Source: a virus
DNA: 36,570 bases
Strand: one strand, 5' to 3'
Virus record (IMG/VR): IMGVR_UViG_3300032299_000226
Location: 1 to 36,570 of that record
Below are positions 6,685 through 15,163 of the stretch, in pieces; position 1 is the stretch's first letter; the number at the start of each line of letters is the position of its first letter. The position numbers were made by a program, and so were the translations under genes. The notes beneath the pieces were generated by a model. That model ran no database searches. It was not told the DNA's origin and saw only the letters and a program-made list of their open reading frames with translations.

Positions 6685-6810
6685 TTATTTAACAAAGGGG
6701 AGAATGATTCCCACAATAACGGCAACGAATGCTGCCCACATAAATAAAGAAGTGATTATGCGAGTGACTTTGACCGCGCTCGCTTCGGTATTGGTTAGTG
6801 TGTTGCTCAT
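6685..6810 (-). CDS. 41-residue membrane microprotein, first gene of the leftward operon
   Basis: The leader MSNTLTNTEASAVKVTR is followed by a strong transmembrane helix (IITSLFMWAAFVAVIVGIIL) and PFVK. The leader is duplicated in the following gene. A near-consensus leftward promoter lies just upstream. The GAGAG immediately before the ATG could serve the ribosome. The protein probably inserts in the host inner membrane with its N-terminus inside. Confidence 0.6.
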   Translation of the reverse strand: MSNTLTNTEASAVKVTRIITSLFMWAAFVAVIVGIILPFVK

Positions 6811-6816
6811 ACTCTC

Positions 6817-6844
6817 AACATACGCTAACGGCTTGTGATGTCAA
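6817..6844 (-). promoter_or_regulatory. Leftward sigma70-type promoter for the microprotein operon
   Basis: On the minus strand: TTGACA (6844-6839, all six matches), a 16-bp spacer, TATGTT (6822-6817, four of six). It points at the 41-residue gene 7 bases further on, giving a very short or leaderless transcript. It sits in the divergent gap before the terminase genes, the natural control point of this cluster. Confidence 0.6.
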
Positions 6845-6891
6845 GGGGTTTTTTAAAAATATTTTCATGGTAATATATGAGGATGGAAGCG

Positions 6892-7551
6892 ATGCCAGGA
6901 GATAAGCCACAAGTTGAGCCACTCGCACAAGACAAAGGGAAAAACGGCAAACCCTCCCTATATAACGATCAGATTGCGCAGGAAGTAATAGATGCATGTC
7001 GCAGCGGTTTCACTATTGAGAAGGCAGGCGCGCTGGTAGGACTATCGCCTAGCACAATAAAATCATGGTGTACTCGCAAGCCTGAGTTTGCGCGTAGGGT
7101 GGAGACTGCGAGAAAAAGGCATGAGCTGGCATTGCTGCGCGACATAGAGCTGGCAGGCCAAAAGAGTTGGCAGGCTAAAGCGTGGATGGCGGAAAGGATC
7201 TATCTGTACAGCGTGCCAAGCGCGCGCGTCCAGGTGAATGGCAGCGTTGAGCACGGACTAAGCGCAGGACTAGCGCAGATATTAGCAGGATCTCTATCGA
7301 AAAAAGAAAAGCCTGCACAAGTAATTGAGACGCAAGCGATTGAAGAGAGGATTAGTTTTCCTCATATTAAAGACAATACTTATTGTGCGACAAACGAAGG
7401 CGAGCCAAAAGTCGAGCAGCAAACCCAACCCAACCCTGAACCTATCGCAGCTCCCAGGCGCAAGCGTCACGTTCCAATGCGCAGGCGAGTTCCGCGCAAG
7501 GTTGGGGTAGGGGATACGACCACGCCCCTCCCTACCCCCCCATCCCCATAA
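6892..7551 (+). CDS. Terminase small subunit
   Basis: 219 residues from ATG 6892, chosen because AGGA (6880-6883) lies 8 bases upstream; an alternative start is 6877. The N-terminal half has a helix-turn-helix of the terminase small subunit type (IDACRSGFTIEKAGALVGLS, then PSTIKSWCTRKPEFA), which recognises the packaging site. The C-terminal part is unusual: low-complexity, rich in Pro, Arg and Gln. It directly precedes the large terminase gene, which supports the call. The DNA near its end contains long C runs. Confidence 0.75.
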   Translation: MPGDKPQVEPLAQDKGKNGKPSLYNDQIAQEVIDACRSGFTIEKAGALVGLSPSTIKSWCTRKPEFARRVETARKRHELALLRDIELAGQKSWQAKAWMAERIYLYSVPSARVQVNGSVEHGLSAGLAQILAGSLSKKEKPAQVIETQAIEERISFPHIKDNTYCATNEGEPKVEQQTQPNPEPIAAPRRKRHVPMRRRVPRKVGVGDTTTPLPTPPSP

Positions 7552-7606
7552 AAAAATTTCCATACCCCCCCAAGTATTTGCGACACAAAATAAAAAGAGG
7601 TCTATA

Positions 7607-9043
7607 GTGGGCAAAACAACCAAACCCCCCAAGCGCACACCAGAGGAGATTTTAGCGGAAATCCAATCGCCAGCAGGATTCGCAAAACATGTACTTGGAC
7701 TTGAGTTATATGATTGGCAGAGAAAGGTTTTGCGCGACTTACAAGACAAAGATTGCCGAGTTGCGCTCAAAGCAGCCAACGGATCAGGCAAGACCAGCAC
7801 AGTAATCGCCTCCATTTTAATTTGGCATGCGTTCTGTTTTAAGGGAAGCATCGCTACGACAACCGCTGGCGTTTGGAGGCAGGTCGAGAAACAATTGTGG
7901 CCTAGCCTGCGCAAGCACATTGCGCGAGTGGGCGGAAATTGGGAAGTAACGTCAGGCGAAATCCGCTACATATTTCCAGACGGAACGATGAGCAGGATCG
8001 TTGGGTATAGCGCAACAGACCCAGGTCGAGCGGAAGGGTTCCATGCCGATGACCACGACACCATGCCGTTGCTGATTGTGGTGGACGAAGCCAAGTCAAT
8101 TCCTGACCCACTCTTCGAGGCTCTGTGGCGTTGCCAACCCACTCGCGTATTGCTGGCCTCCAGCCCTGGTGCGAGTACAGGCGCGTTCTATCGCGCATTC
8201 ACCAAGGAGTCTGCGATGTGGAAGAAGCACACAGTAACAGCGTTTGACTGTCCTCACATCACCAAGGCGCAGATCGACGAGGTGCTACAACGATATGGCG
8301 AGAAGCATCCCCTCACTCGCTCTATGGTCTATGGCGAGTTTGTGGATATCGGATCGGAAAGCTTGGTCATTAACTACAACTCCCTACAAGGCTGTCAGAA
8401 CAGCCCACCTGACTTTAAGCCTGGGAGCAGGACCGCTGGGGTAGACTTTGCAGCAGGTGGCGATTGCAACGTCCTGTGCATTCGAGATGGCAACAAGATC
8501 CTTCCCATCATCGCATGGCGCGATAAGGACACGATGGCAGCAGTTGGCAAGTTTATAGTTGAGTTCAAGAAGGCTGGGTTAAAGCCAGAGGACATCTATG
8601 CGGACGCGAGTGGATTGGGTATGCCGATGTGCGATGCGCTGGCCGAGGCTGGGTGGAGGGTGAACAGGGTAAACTTTGGTGGCACGCCTAACGATGCCGA
8701 TGCCTACACCAACAAGTCGGCGGAGATGTGGTTTAACATGTCAAAGAAGATTGGGGATCGCGAGATCATCCTTCCAGAGGATGACGATGACCTAATGGCG
8801 CAATTGACCTGTCGCAGAACTGTGACCAACAGCAGGGGTAAGCTTGGGGTGGAATCTAAGGATTCCTTGCGTAGTAGGGGTATCGCCAGCCCTGATCGAG
8901 CGGATGCGTTGGCATTGTGCCTGGATGGTGGTAATATCCGCTGGGACTTGACTTTCCCCACGGAACGGCCAACTTGGAAGACGTTAAACCAAATGATGGA
9001 GTCGCACGACCCTGTCATGGCTGGTTTTGACGCAGGAGGATAA
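7607..9043 (+). CDS. Terminase large subunit (ATPase-nuclease)
   Basis: 478 residues from a GTG with AGAGG upstream. The motor that translocates and cuts DNA into the prohead. Walker A AANGSGKT (56-63), Walker B LLIVVDE (155-161), coupling region LLASSPGAST, and the RNase H-like nuclease with D280 (AGVDFAAGGD), D333 (ADASGLG) and D430/D433 (SPDRADALAL). All catalytic elements are present and the length is typical. It lies between the small terminase and portal genes. Confidence 0.95.
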   Translation: MGKTTKPPKRTPEEILAEIQSPAGFAKHVLGLELYDWQRKVLRDLQDKDCRVALKAANGSGKTSTVIASILIWHAFCFKGSIATTTAGVWRQVEKQLWPSLRKHIARVGGNWEVTSGEIRYIFPDGTMSRIVGYSATDPGRAEGFHADDHDTMPLLIVVDEAKSIPDPLFEALWRCQPTRVLLASSPGASTGAFYRAFTKESAMWKKHTVTAFDCPHITKAQIDEVLQRYGEKHPLTRSMVYGEFVDIGSESLVINYNSLQGCQNSPPDFKPGSRTAGVDFAAGGDCNVLCIRDGNKILPIIAWRDKDTMAAVGKFIVEFKKAGLKPEDIYADASGLGMPMCDALAEAGWRVNRVNFGGTPNDADAYTNKSAEMWFNMSKKIGDREIILPEDDDDLMAQLTCRRTVTNSRGKLGVESKDSLRSRGIASPDRADALALCLDGGNIRWDLTFPTERPTWKTLNQMMESHDPVMAGFDAGG

Positions 9044-9046
9044 ACT

Positions 9047-9217
9047 ATGAATATTTGGAATTGGATTACTTCAAACTGGCAAGAGATCGTTGCTGCCGTA
9101 GGCGGTATCGTTCTTGCTGCTCGCATTATTGTCAAACTGACACCCACCCCCGCTGATGACAGCTTCCTAGAAAAGATCGTTAATTTCTTGAAGACAGTTG
9201 GGCTGAATATTAAATAA
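9047..9217 (+). CDS. Small membrane protein, holin-like candidate
   Basis: 56 residues. After NIWNWITSNWQEI comes one transmembrane helix (VAAVGGIVLAARIIVKL) and then a TPTPADD linker with an amphipathic end. AGGAGGA lies 6 bases before the ATG. Proteins of this shape are frequent in phages near packaging and lysis genes, so a holin or other lysis role is possible; no specific family is claimed. Confidence 0.65.
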   Translation: MNIWNWITSNWQEIVAAVGGIVLAARIIVKLTPTPADDSFLEKIVNFLKTVGLNIK

Positions 9218-9223
9218 TCTTTT

Positions 9224-9412
9224 GTGCTGCGTGCAATCCTTGAGATCATCGCAGCCGTCTTTCGCATCATTCCAGGTTGGAAGCAGAAGCGCACTCAGAA
9301 CTTTGAGAACGAGTGGCGCGACAATCGCAAAGCTATTGATAGTGATCTGCGCGGTGAGTCTTGGTGGATGCGCAACAACCACACCAGTAACCCACACGAC
9401 AGGGATAGTTGA
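9224..9412 (+). CDS. Small protein with N-terminal hydrophobic helix, possible inner-membrane spanin partner
   Basis: 62 residues from GTG 9224. The N-terminal LRAILEIIAAVFRIIPGW is hydrophobic and could anchor in the membrane; the rest is charged (KRTQNFENEWRDNRKAIDSD). Its second half overlaps a lipoprotein-like frame (+1 frame), which is the arrangement of Rz/Rz1 spanin pairs, although it is shorter than known inner-membrane spanins. The start codon is GTG and its ribosome site is weak. Confidence 0.5.
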   Translation: MLRAILEIIAAVFRIIPGWKQKRTQNFENEWRDNRKAIDSDLRGESWWMRNNHTSNPHDRDS

Positions 9413-9542
9413 AGAGCTGATGAAAGATCCGACCTACATTGAGATTCGTCGCGGTACTCCTGGTACGCGCGAATGGGCAAGGAAAGCCTTGAATGCTGTC
9501 AACGATCTTTCGTATGAACTAAAGACTGAGAGAAATAAATAA
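9303..9542 (+). CDS. Lipoprotein-like protein overlapping the preceding gene (possible outer-membrane spanin)
   Basis: 79 residues from a TTG at 9303; a longer frame opens at 9222. The N-terminus RTSGATIAKLLIVICAVSLG ends in GC, a good lipobox (SLGGC), followed by ATTTPVTHTTG and a charged helical region up to YELKTERNK. It overlaps the 62-residue gene in another frame for 110 bases, then runs to one base before the portal start. The start codon is uncertain. Lipoprotein nested in a membrane-protein gene suggests Rz1-like function, by analogy only. Confidence 0.5.
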   Translation: MRTSGATIAKLLIVICAVSLGGCATTTPVTHTTGIVEELMKDPTYIEIRRGTPGTREWARKALNAVNDLSYELKTERNK

Positions 9543-9543
9543 T

Positions 9544-11412
9544 ATGGCAACCAATCAAGAGAAGAACAATCGTCGCGGAGATTACTACCAGAGGATTATT
9601 GATTGTCTTAACCAACGCGAAACCTGGGAGAACCGCCAGCGGTTGTTCTACCAAGCTCGCTACTTTGGTGTGCGCCGTAAGGTCAAGCCTTGGCCAACAG
9701 CAGCCGACCTGCACGTTCAGTTGATCGACACAGCGATTGAGCGTCTCAAGCCATCCTTCGTCAACAGCGCGATTGGCAACGACATTCTTTCCAGCTTCGT
9801 TCCGATGCGCCAGCAGTTGACTCCGATTACTGTTACCGCCGAGCGTTGGTTTGACTACAAGATGCGCGAGCAGTCCAACTTCCAGAAAGAGATTGTGTCC
9901 GTAATTGACAACTTGCTTCTCTATGGTCGCGGTGTGGCCAAGGTTGTTTGGGACGATCAAAACAAGCGGATCGGCTTCGAAGCCATCGATCCTTTTCATT
10001 TGATTGTTCCTCAGTACACCAAGGAACTTAAAGATGCAGACTTCATCGTCCACATCATTTCCATTTCCGTTGATAGCTATAAGACCAATCCCCTCTACAA
10101 GCAGGACGAAAACTTTATCAAAACAATTGCTGGCAAGCCGAACAACGCTGTTGGACTTCGCAGCGAGATCCAAGACGAGATCTATCGTCGCGAAGGCATC
10201 ACGCAGGAAGCCGAGGAAGATCGGATCATCTTGTGGGAAATGTACACTCCGTCGAAGGACGGATGGTTGGTTGAGACATTCTCCCCTCTTGTAGTCAACG
10301 AGAACGTGCGAAAACCCTTTACCCTCCCATACGAACACGGCGAACCTCCCTTTGTTGATTTCCCATATGAAATCACAGGTGGCGGTTGGTATAGTCCTCG
10401 CGGGGTAGCTGAGATCCTCCTCCCTGGCGAAAACCTCCTAAACAAGCTCAAGAACTCGCTCTCTGACTATGTAGAGCTGGCCAACCGCCCTGTTTTCGAA
10501 GCGCAGAATCCAGTATCGCTGAACACAGCGAACTTGAGGATGCAACCTGGTCAGATCCTTCCGCAGGGATTAAAGCCTGTCCAGTTCAGCCAACCTCCCT
10601 TCGACTTCCAGCGTTTGATGCTTGAAGAGCGTCAGCTCGCAGAGAATCGCATGGGTAACGCTGACTTTGGTGCTGGCTCGCAGTTTAATACTGGAGACAG
10701 AAAGACTGCTGCTGAGATTCAAGCGATGCAGGGTCAGGCTGCTGCTTCTGGTGATTTGCGTAATCGCATCTTCCGAATGAGCTTGGCTCACCTCTTCCGT
10801 CAGTCTTGGGCGTTGTACGTCCAGTACGCGAAGGAAGATTTGATGTTCCGTTATGCCGACGATACTGGCCAGATGGTTCCTGAAGGAATCCATGAACAGT
10901 ACTCGATTGAGCCGAAGGGCGGACTTGACTTTATCAACCGCCAATTTGCATTGCAGAAATCAGTTGCTCGCATGCAGATGTTCCAAGGAAATCCCTACAT
11001 CAACCAAGGAGAACTGGTAAAGTCAGTTCTTGAACAAGATGACCCTAGTCTCGTTAGAAAACTATTTACTGACCCGCAAGCAGGAGCAGGCGATCAAGCT
11101 GAAGATCAAGCGACAGAAATTGCGACCATGCTGGCCACAGGATTCCCTGTCGCGATTAAACCTAGCGATGATCACAAAGCGCACATATCGGTTCTCTTCG
11201 CGTTCAACCAAGCAGCGCAAATGCGTCAGCAGCCAGTAGACCAGAGTGCGGTTCAGGTTCTTATGGACCACTTGCAACAGCACTTAGCTGCGCTAGAACA
11301 AACCGATCCGAATACCTCCAGGGCAATTCAGAAACAACTTCGCGATGCAGCCAAGCCACAAGTACAACAGCAAGGCCAAGCACCGCAACAAATCCAACCA
11401 CAGGTAATGTAA
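9544..11412 (+). CDS. Portal (head-tail connector) protein
   Basis: 622 residues. It forms the dodecameric ring at the capsid vertex through which DNA enters and leaves. Portal-like elements are the N-terminal KPWPTAADLHVQLIDTAIER, a wing/stem region with YGRGVAKVVWDD, GEPPFVDFPYEITGGGWYSP, and SLSDYVELANRP. The C-terminus is Gln/Pro-rich, as in podovirus portals with barrel extensions. Its position after the terminase and before the scaffold and capsid genes agrees. Confidence 0.85.
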   Translation: MATNQEKNNRRGDYYQRIIDCLNQRETWENRQRLFYQARYFGVRRKVKPWPTAADLHVQLIDTAIERLKPSFVNSAIGNDILSSFVPMRQQLTPITVTAERWFDYKMREQSNFQKEIVSVIDNLLLYGRGVAKVVWDDQNKRIGFEAIDPFHLIVPQYTKELKDADFIVHIISISVDSYKTNPLYKQDENFIKTIAGKPNNAVGLRSEIQDEIYRREGITQEAEEDRIILWEMYTPSKDGWLVETFSPLVVNENVRKPFTLPYEHGEPPFVDFPYEITGGGWYSPRGVAEILLPGENLLNKLKNSLSDYVELANRPVFEAQNPVSLNTANLRMQPGQILPQGLKPVQFSQPPFDFQRLMLEERQLAENRMGNADFGAGSQFNTGDRKTAAEIQAMQGQAAASGDLRNRIFRMSLAHLFRQSWALYVQYAKEDLMFRYADDTGQMVPEGIHEQYSIEPKGGLDFINRQFALQKSVARMQMFQGNPYINQGELVKSVLEQDDPSLVRKLFTDPQAGAGDQAEDQATEIATMLATGFPVAIKPSDDHKAHISVLFAFNQAAQMRQQPVDQSAVQVLMDHLQQHLAALEQTDPNTSRAIQKQLRDAAKPQVQQQGQAPQQIQPQVM

Positions 11413-11413
11413 T

Positions 11414-12154
11414 ATGGCAACCAAACCCAAAACCACAACTTCAGCAGGAACAACCATGAGTCCAATGGACATGGTACAAAATCCTAATTTTAATTCCCTC
11501 ATGAAGAATCAAAATTATTTCAACATGATTTCACAATTGCTTGCGGAACGGCAGGCGAGGGGTCCAGAAGCTGGCCTGATGCCAATTCCTAGTCCAGAGG
11601 AAGCAAGGAGAATGGAAGCTGCAATGGCCGAGCGGAATGCAGCACTTACTAGCGGGACGGCACGGCCTGCGAATGATCCAGAATTTATTGACTCAAGGGA
11701 ACCAGGCAAAAATTATACAGCGAACATGGTTAACTACGTTGACCCAACGACAGGACAAATGGTTGCAAGAACGGCTGGCATAGTTCCTCGTCCTGGTGGA
11801 AGATTTGTTCCTGCTGAAAATTTTCAAACCCCAAATCAACCCATCCCAGCAATTGGGAATGCAATGCCACAAGCTAATGCGAATTTTTCCCAAACTCCAA
11901 ATCCTCCCATTCCAACAAGCGCAAGAGCGACTCCTCCTGCTCGGCAAATGGGTCAGATTGCAAACTACAATCAAATGCTTCAGCAGGGAATGCGCAGGAA
12001 TCAAGACATGAACCAAGCAGCTCAGAACCTCGCAGCTCCTGCTGGTCCAGCCAGAAGCTTCTCCCAGGTGGCAGGCGGAACTCGTCGCATGAACCGCATG
12101 CCTAGACAGCCTCGCAACAACTCCCTCGCCCCTAGCAATCAGAAGCTAATTTAA
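11414..12154 (+). CDS. Hypothetical structural-region protein, disordered
   Basis: 246 residues, rich in Asn, Gln, Pro, Ala and Met, with repeated FQTPNQPIPAIGNAMPQ and FSQTPNPPIPTSARA-type segments (two copies near 136-172). It has no recognisable catalytic motif and is probably largely disordered. It starts 2 bases after the portal stop. It may be an internal virion or assembly protein. Confidence 0.65.
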   Translation: MATKPKTTTSAGTTMSPMDMVQNPNFNSLMKNQNYFNMISQLLAERQARGPEAGLMPIPSPEEARRMEAAMAERNAALTSGTARPANDPEFIDSREPGKNYTANMVNYVDPTTGQMVARTAGIVPRPGGRFVPAENFQTPNQPIPAIGNAMPQANANFSQTPNPPIPTSARATPPARQMGQIANYNQMLQQGMRRNQDMNQAAQNLAAPAGPARSFSQVAGGTRRMNRMPRQPRNNSLAPSNQKLI

Positions 12155-12191
12155 GCTTTGACTTTATAGCTACATCCGCTTGTATTGGCGG

Positions 12192-12722
12192 ATGGCAGTA
12201 CCAGTAATGCGAGATGCATTCCAAGCTGAAGGCTTGGCAAAACTTTGTAAGTGGGCAAATCAGAATGGTGCGATTGGCAAGTGTGTTGAGATTGGATCAT
12301 ATAGTGGCGAAGGTACTGTGGTACTAGCTGATCATTTTAAGGAAGTATTGGCAGTAGATCCATGGGAAAATGGGTACGATCCGAATGATGTGGCAAGCCA
12401 CCAATGCCCAATGGAAGATGTTTTTAATGCTTTTACGGAAAGAACCAAGCCAAAGGGTAATGTAACCTTCTCTCGCGGTAAGAGCCTGGATGCGCTTGAG
12501 TTTGTTGCCGACGGATCGCTTGACATGGTTTATGTGGATGGTGACCACAGGTACGAAGGCGTGCGTGCTGACATAGATTTCTGGTTACCCAAGCTCAGAA
12601 AGGGTGGATGCATGACAGGTCACGACTTTAGCTTTCCAGCAGTAAGACAGGCACTTTCAGAGACCTTCAAAGGCGATTACCTAGCCTTATTCCAAGGCGA
12701 TAGCTGGGGGTACATAGTATGA
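12192..12722 (+). CDS. SAM-dependent methyltransferase, class I
   Basis: 176 residues from ATG 12192 (a TTG at 12180 would add four). The SAM-binding loop is CVEIGSYSGEGT (31-42) with an acidic partner in VLAVDPWEN, and a later strand MVYVDGDHRYEG and GCMTGHDF complete the Rossmann-like core of the Methyltransf_24 group. These enzymes methylate small molecules or sugars; the substrate is unknown. It lies unusually inside the head-assembly genes. It overlaps the next gene by ATGA (12719-12722). Confidence 0.75.
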   Translation: MAVPVMRDAFQAEGLAKLCKWANQNGAIGKCVEIGSYSGEGTVVLADHFKEVLAVDPWENGYDPNDVASHQCPMEDVFNAFTERTKPKGNVTFSRGKSLDALEFVADGSLDMVYVDGDHRYEGVRADIDFWLPKLRKGGCMTGHDFSFPAVRQALSETFKGDYLALFQGDSWGYIV

Positions 12723-13042
12723 GAAAACTACGCGCAATTATGGCATTTATTCGCCACCAGGAGTGGGTAGACGAGCCTAAGTGGGAGGCGGAGGATGAAA
12801 GAGCGTTAACTGGATTCCTTGGAAGTCTAACTGGCAAGAAGCTTAGTCTGATCCTTCTTAACCTTACCTTGCGCCAAAATGCCTCCGCAGTAGAGAAAGA
12901 AGCGAACTCACTTGCAGAGGCTTGTGGATATGCTAAAGGATTTCGAGGTTGTGTTGCGACAATTGAGTCGTTATGCAGCCCCAAACAAAACTCGCCCATC
13001 CTCGACAGCAGGGATGGGGCCGATGAACCTGCTGTCAATTAA
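12719..13042 (+). CDS. Hypothetical protein in head module
   Basis: 107 residues, helical, with a central LSLILLNLTLRQNASAVEKE and LAEACGYAKGFRGCVATIES that look conserved. No named family. The start is coupled to the methyltransferase stop by ATGA. It stands right before the scaffold gene and may be a small head-assembly factor. Confidence 0.65.
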   Translation: MRKLRAIMAFIRHQEWVDEPKWEAEDERALTGFLGSLTGKKLSLILLNLTLRQNASAVEKEANSLAEACGYAKGFRGCVATIESLCSPKQNSPILDSRDGADEPAVN

Positions 13043-13091
13043 CCTGCTATTCAGAATGACTCCCTGAGTGGCGGTGTAAGAAAGGGTCAAC

Positions 13092-14057
13092 ATGGCGGAT
13101 TCCAAAGAACCAACTGAACTTGATATGCTGAAGATAGCAGCAGCATTTGACGCTGGGTTAGATGAAGTACCAGAAGACAATGTTGAGGCTACTAAAGAAG
13201 TTAAGCAGGAGGTTGAAAGTAGTGATAACTCGGAGAAACCTACGACTCCAGAAAACGCCGAACCAAAATCCACATCGAACGATGCGGTGGTAGATGAAGT
13301 CCCTAAGACTGAAACTACATCAACAAGCTCTTTAACAACGCAATCTGATGAACCCAAGTCAGAGTCAGCTTCCGAAAAGAAGCAAAGCAAGTACCAAAAG
13401 GCACAGTCTCGACTCGCAAAAGAGTGGGACGATGTCAAAGCGGAACGTGCAAGACTCCAAGCTGAGAGGGAAGCCATTGAAGCAGCCAAGGCTGCAAGGG
13501 CTGGTCAAGAAGCTCCTCCAGCAAAGACAGAGGCAAGTTCTAGCAAGTTTAGCGCGGATGACTATCGCGAAGCCGCAAAAAGCTATCGTGACGAAGGCCG
13601 TGATGATCTTGCAAAACTCGCTGAAAGCAAGGCCAACGAGATTGAAACTTCTAGCAGAAGGGATAACGAACAAAAGGCACAGACGGAATGGAAGAATGCC
13701 TGGGACCAAAACCTTTTGCGAGAAGTCGAAGCAAATCCAGAATTAAAGGATTCTTCTAGCAATCTCTACAAAACAGTATCAACGCTATTGCAAGAACACG
13801 CGATTCTTAGGAACTATCCTAATGGAATCAATGATGCTGTAGGATTGGCAAAGATGAGGCTCAAGGCGGACGCTGCCTCTGACTTGGAAAAGAAGATTGC
13901 AAAGTATGAGTCAGAATTGACTCAACTAAGAAAGGCAACGACACCTGCAAGCGGTCAACCTTCTGGCCCTGCTCGCGTTAAAGCTTTTCACGAACTCTCC
14001 TCGGAGGAGCAAGGTCGTGAATTGATGAAAATGGCAGCAGAGGCGGACAGATCGTAA
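13092..14057 (+). CDS. Capsid scaffolding protein
   Basis: 321 residues. The N-terminal about 100 residues are acidic and Ser/Thr rich; the middle is a long charged coiled coil (QSRLAKEWDDVKAERARLQA and beyond); the end is helical (FHELSSEEQGRELMKM). This composition and its position immediately before the major capsid gene are typical of phage scaffolds, which guide shell assembly and then leave. AAAGGG lies upstream of the ATG. No protease motif is seen. Confidence 0.8.
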   Translation: MADSKEPTELDMLKIAAAFDAGLDEVPEDNVEATKEVKQEVESSDNSEKPTTPENAEPKSTSNDAVVDEVPKTETTSTSSLTTQSDEPKSESASEKKQSKYQKAQSRLAKEWDDVKAERARLQAEREAIEAAKAARAGQEAPPAKTEASSSKFSADDYREAAKSYRDEGRDDLAKLAESKANEIETSSRRDNEQKAQTEWKNAWDQNLLREVEANPELKDSSSNLYKTVSTLLQEHAILRNYPNGINDAVGLAKMRLKADAASDLEKKIAKYESELTQLRKATTPASGQPSGPARVKAFHELSSEEQGRELMKMAAEADRS

Positions 14058-14090
14058 AATAGGTTAGTTGTTTAAAAGGAAAATAATAAA

Positions 14091-15119
14091 ATGGCTAATG
14101 TAACTACAGGATCTGTCTCTGCACAGTTCCAGGCGTATTTCTCCAAGATGCTCTTGGAACGTGCGCTCCCGCTCCTACAAATGGAGCAGTTTGCAATGAA
14201 GGTGGCGTATCCTTCGAAAACTGGCGGAAACAAAACTATCCGCTTCTTCAAATTTGATAATCCCGCGATTGACAAGATCGTTTCCCTCTCTGAAGGAACG
14301 ACTGTTAGCGATGGCTCGGATCAACGTCAGTTGACCCTGTCTACTGTTGAAGCGACCCTCCAGCAGTACGGCAGTCAGGTCGTCCTCACGGACGTATTGC
14401 TCGCGACGGAATTGTTCAACCACCTCGCCCAGGCCACCAAACAGTTGGGTGAAGACGCTGCTCTGCATGCGGACACTCTGTGTCACCGCGCGCTGATCCA
14501 AGATTCTTCCACCTCGACTGGCACAAACGTTGCCACGAAGAGCTATGCTCGTTATGCCCAAAACGGCACGAACGGCACAACCTTCGCGACCAGCTCTGTT
14601 GCTAACAGCGCAATCACCGCCACCGATCTACTCGACGGCGCGACTGCATTGTTCATCAGCCGTGCGCCCAAGATCAAGGATTCTTACGTCCTTGTCGCTC
14701 ACCCTGCGGTCATTCGTGACCTCCAGCAGGATGACGATTGGTTGAAGGTTTCGAGCTACTCGAATCCTGATGCCATCTTCAAAGGTGAAATCGGTTCGTT
14801 GTTCGGCTGCAAAGTTATTTCCAGCACAAACGTCCAGACGTTCGCAACCGCTGCTGCGGGTGTGGCTTCTGCTTCGACTGCTGGCAATGCTGTCTATGGC
14901 AACTTGCTCTTGGGTGGAAACTCTTTCGGAGTTCCTAGCTTAAGCTCAATCGTTGCTTCTGGTTCGCCCTTCTCACCGAAGGTTACGATCCTTGACGCTG
15001 CTGATAAATCTGATCCTTATGGCCAACGCGTTGTAGCGTCCTTCAAGACGTTCTACGCTGCCAAACAATTGGATACTACGTTCTTCCGCGCGATCTTCGC
15101 GAAGTCGAACTACAGCTAA
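14091..15119 (+). CDS. Major capsid protein, N4-gp56 family type
   Basis: 342 residues. Hallmarks of the N4-gp56-like HK97-fold capsid family: ERALPLLQMEQFAMKVAYPS near the start, GGNKTIRFFKFDNPA, LSEGTTVSDGSDQ, QYGSQVVLTDVLLATE, and VLVAHPAVIRDLQQDDDW followed by IGSLFGCKVISSTN. An AAAGGA site precedes the ATG. The codon use is more biased than in neighbours, as expected for a highly expressed gene. A strong hairpin follows the stop. Confidence 0.9.
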   Translation: MANVTTGSVSAQFQAYFSKMLLERALPLLQMEQFAMKVAYPSKTGGNKTIRFFKFDNPAIDKIVSLSEGTTVSDGSDQRQLTLSTVEATLQQYGSQVVLTDVLLATELFNHLAQATKQLGEDAALHADTLCHRALIQDSSTSTGTNVATKSYARYAQNGTNGTTFATSSVANSAITATDLLDGATALFISRAPKIKDSYVLVAHPAVIRDLQQDDDWLKVSSYSNPDAIFKGEIGSLFGCKVISSTNVQTFATAAAGVASASTAGNAVYGNLLLGGNSFGVPSLSSIVASGSPFSPKVTILDAADKSDPYGQRVVASFKTFYAAKQLDTTFFRAIFAKSNYS

Positions 15120-15163
15120 ACAATTAAATGGGAACCCTAGTAATCGCTATGGGTCCTCGGAAA

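Noticed and set aside
6871-6876. TAATAT as rightward -10 box for the terminase operon
   Set aside because: Transcription would start after the AGGA ribosome site, and no -35 element is seen at 17 bp.
7294-7920. Leftward 208-codon frame across the terminase genes
   Set aside because: Antisense shadow over conserved terminase motifs.
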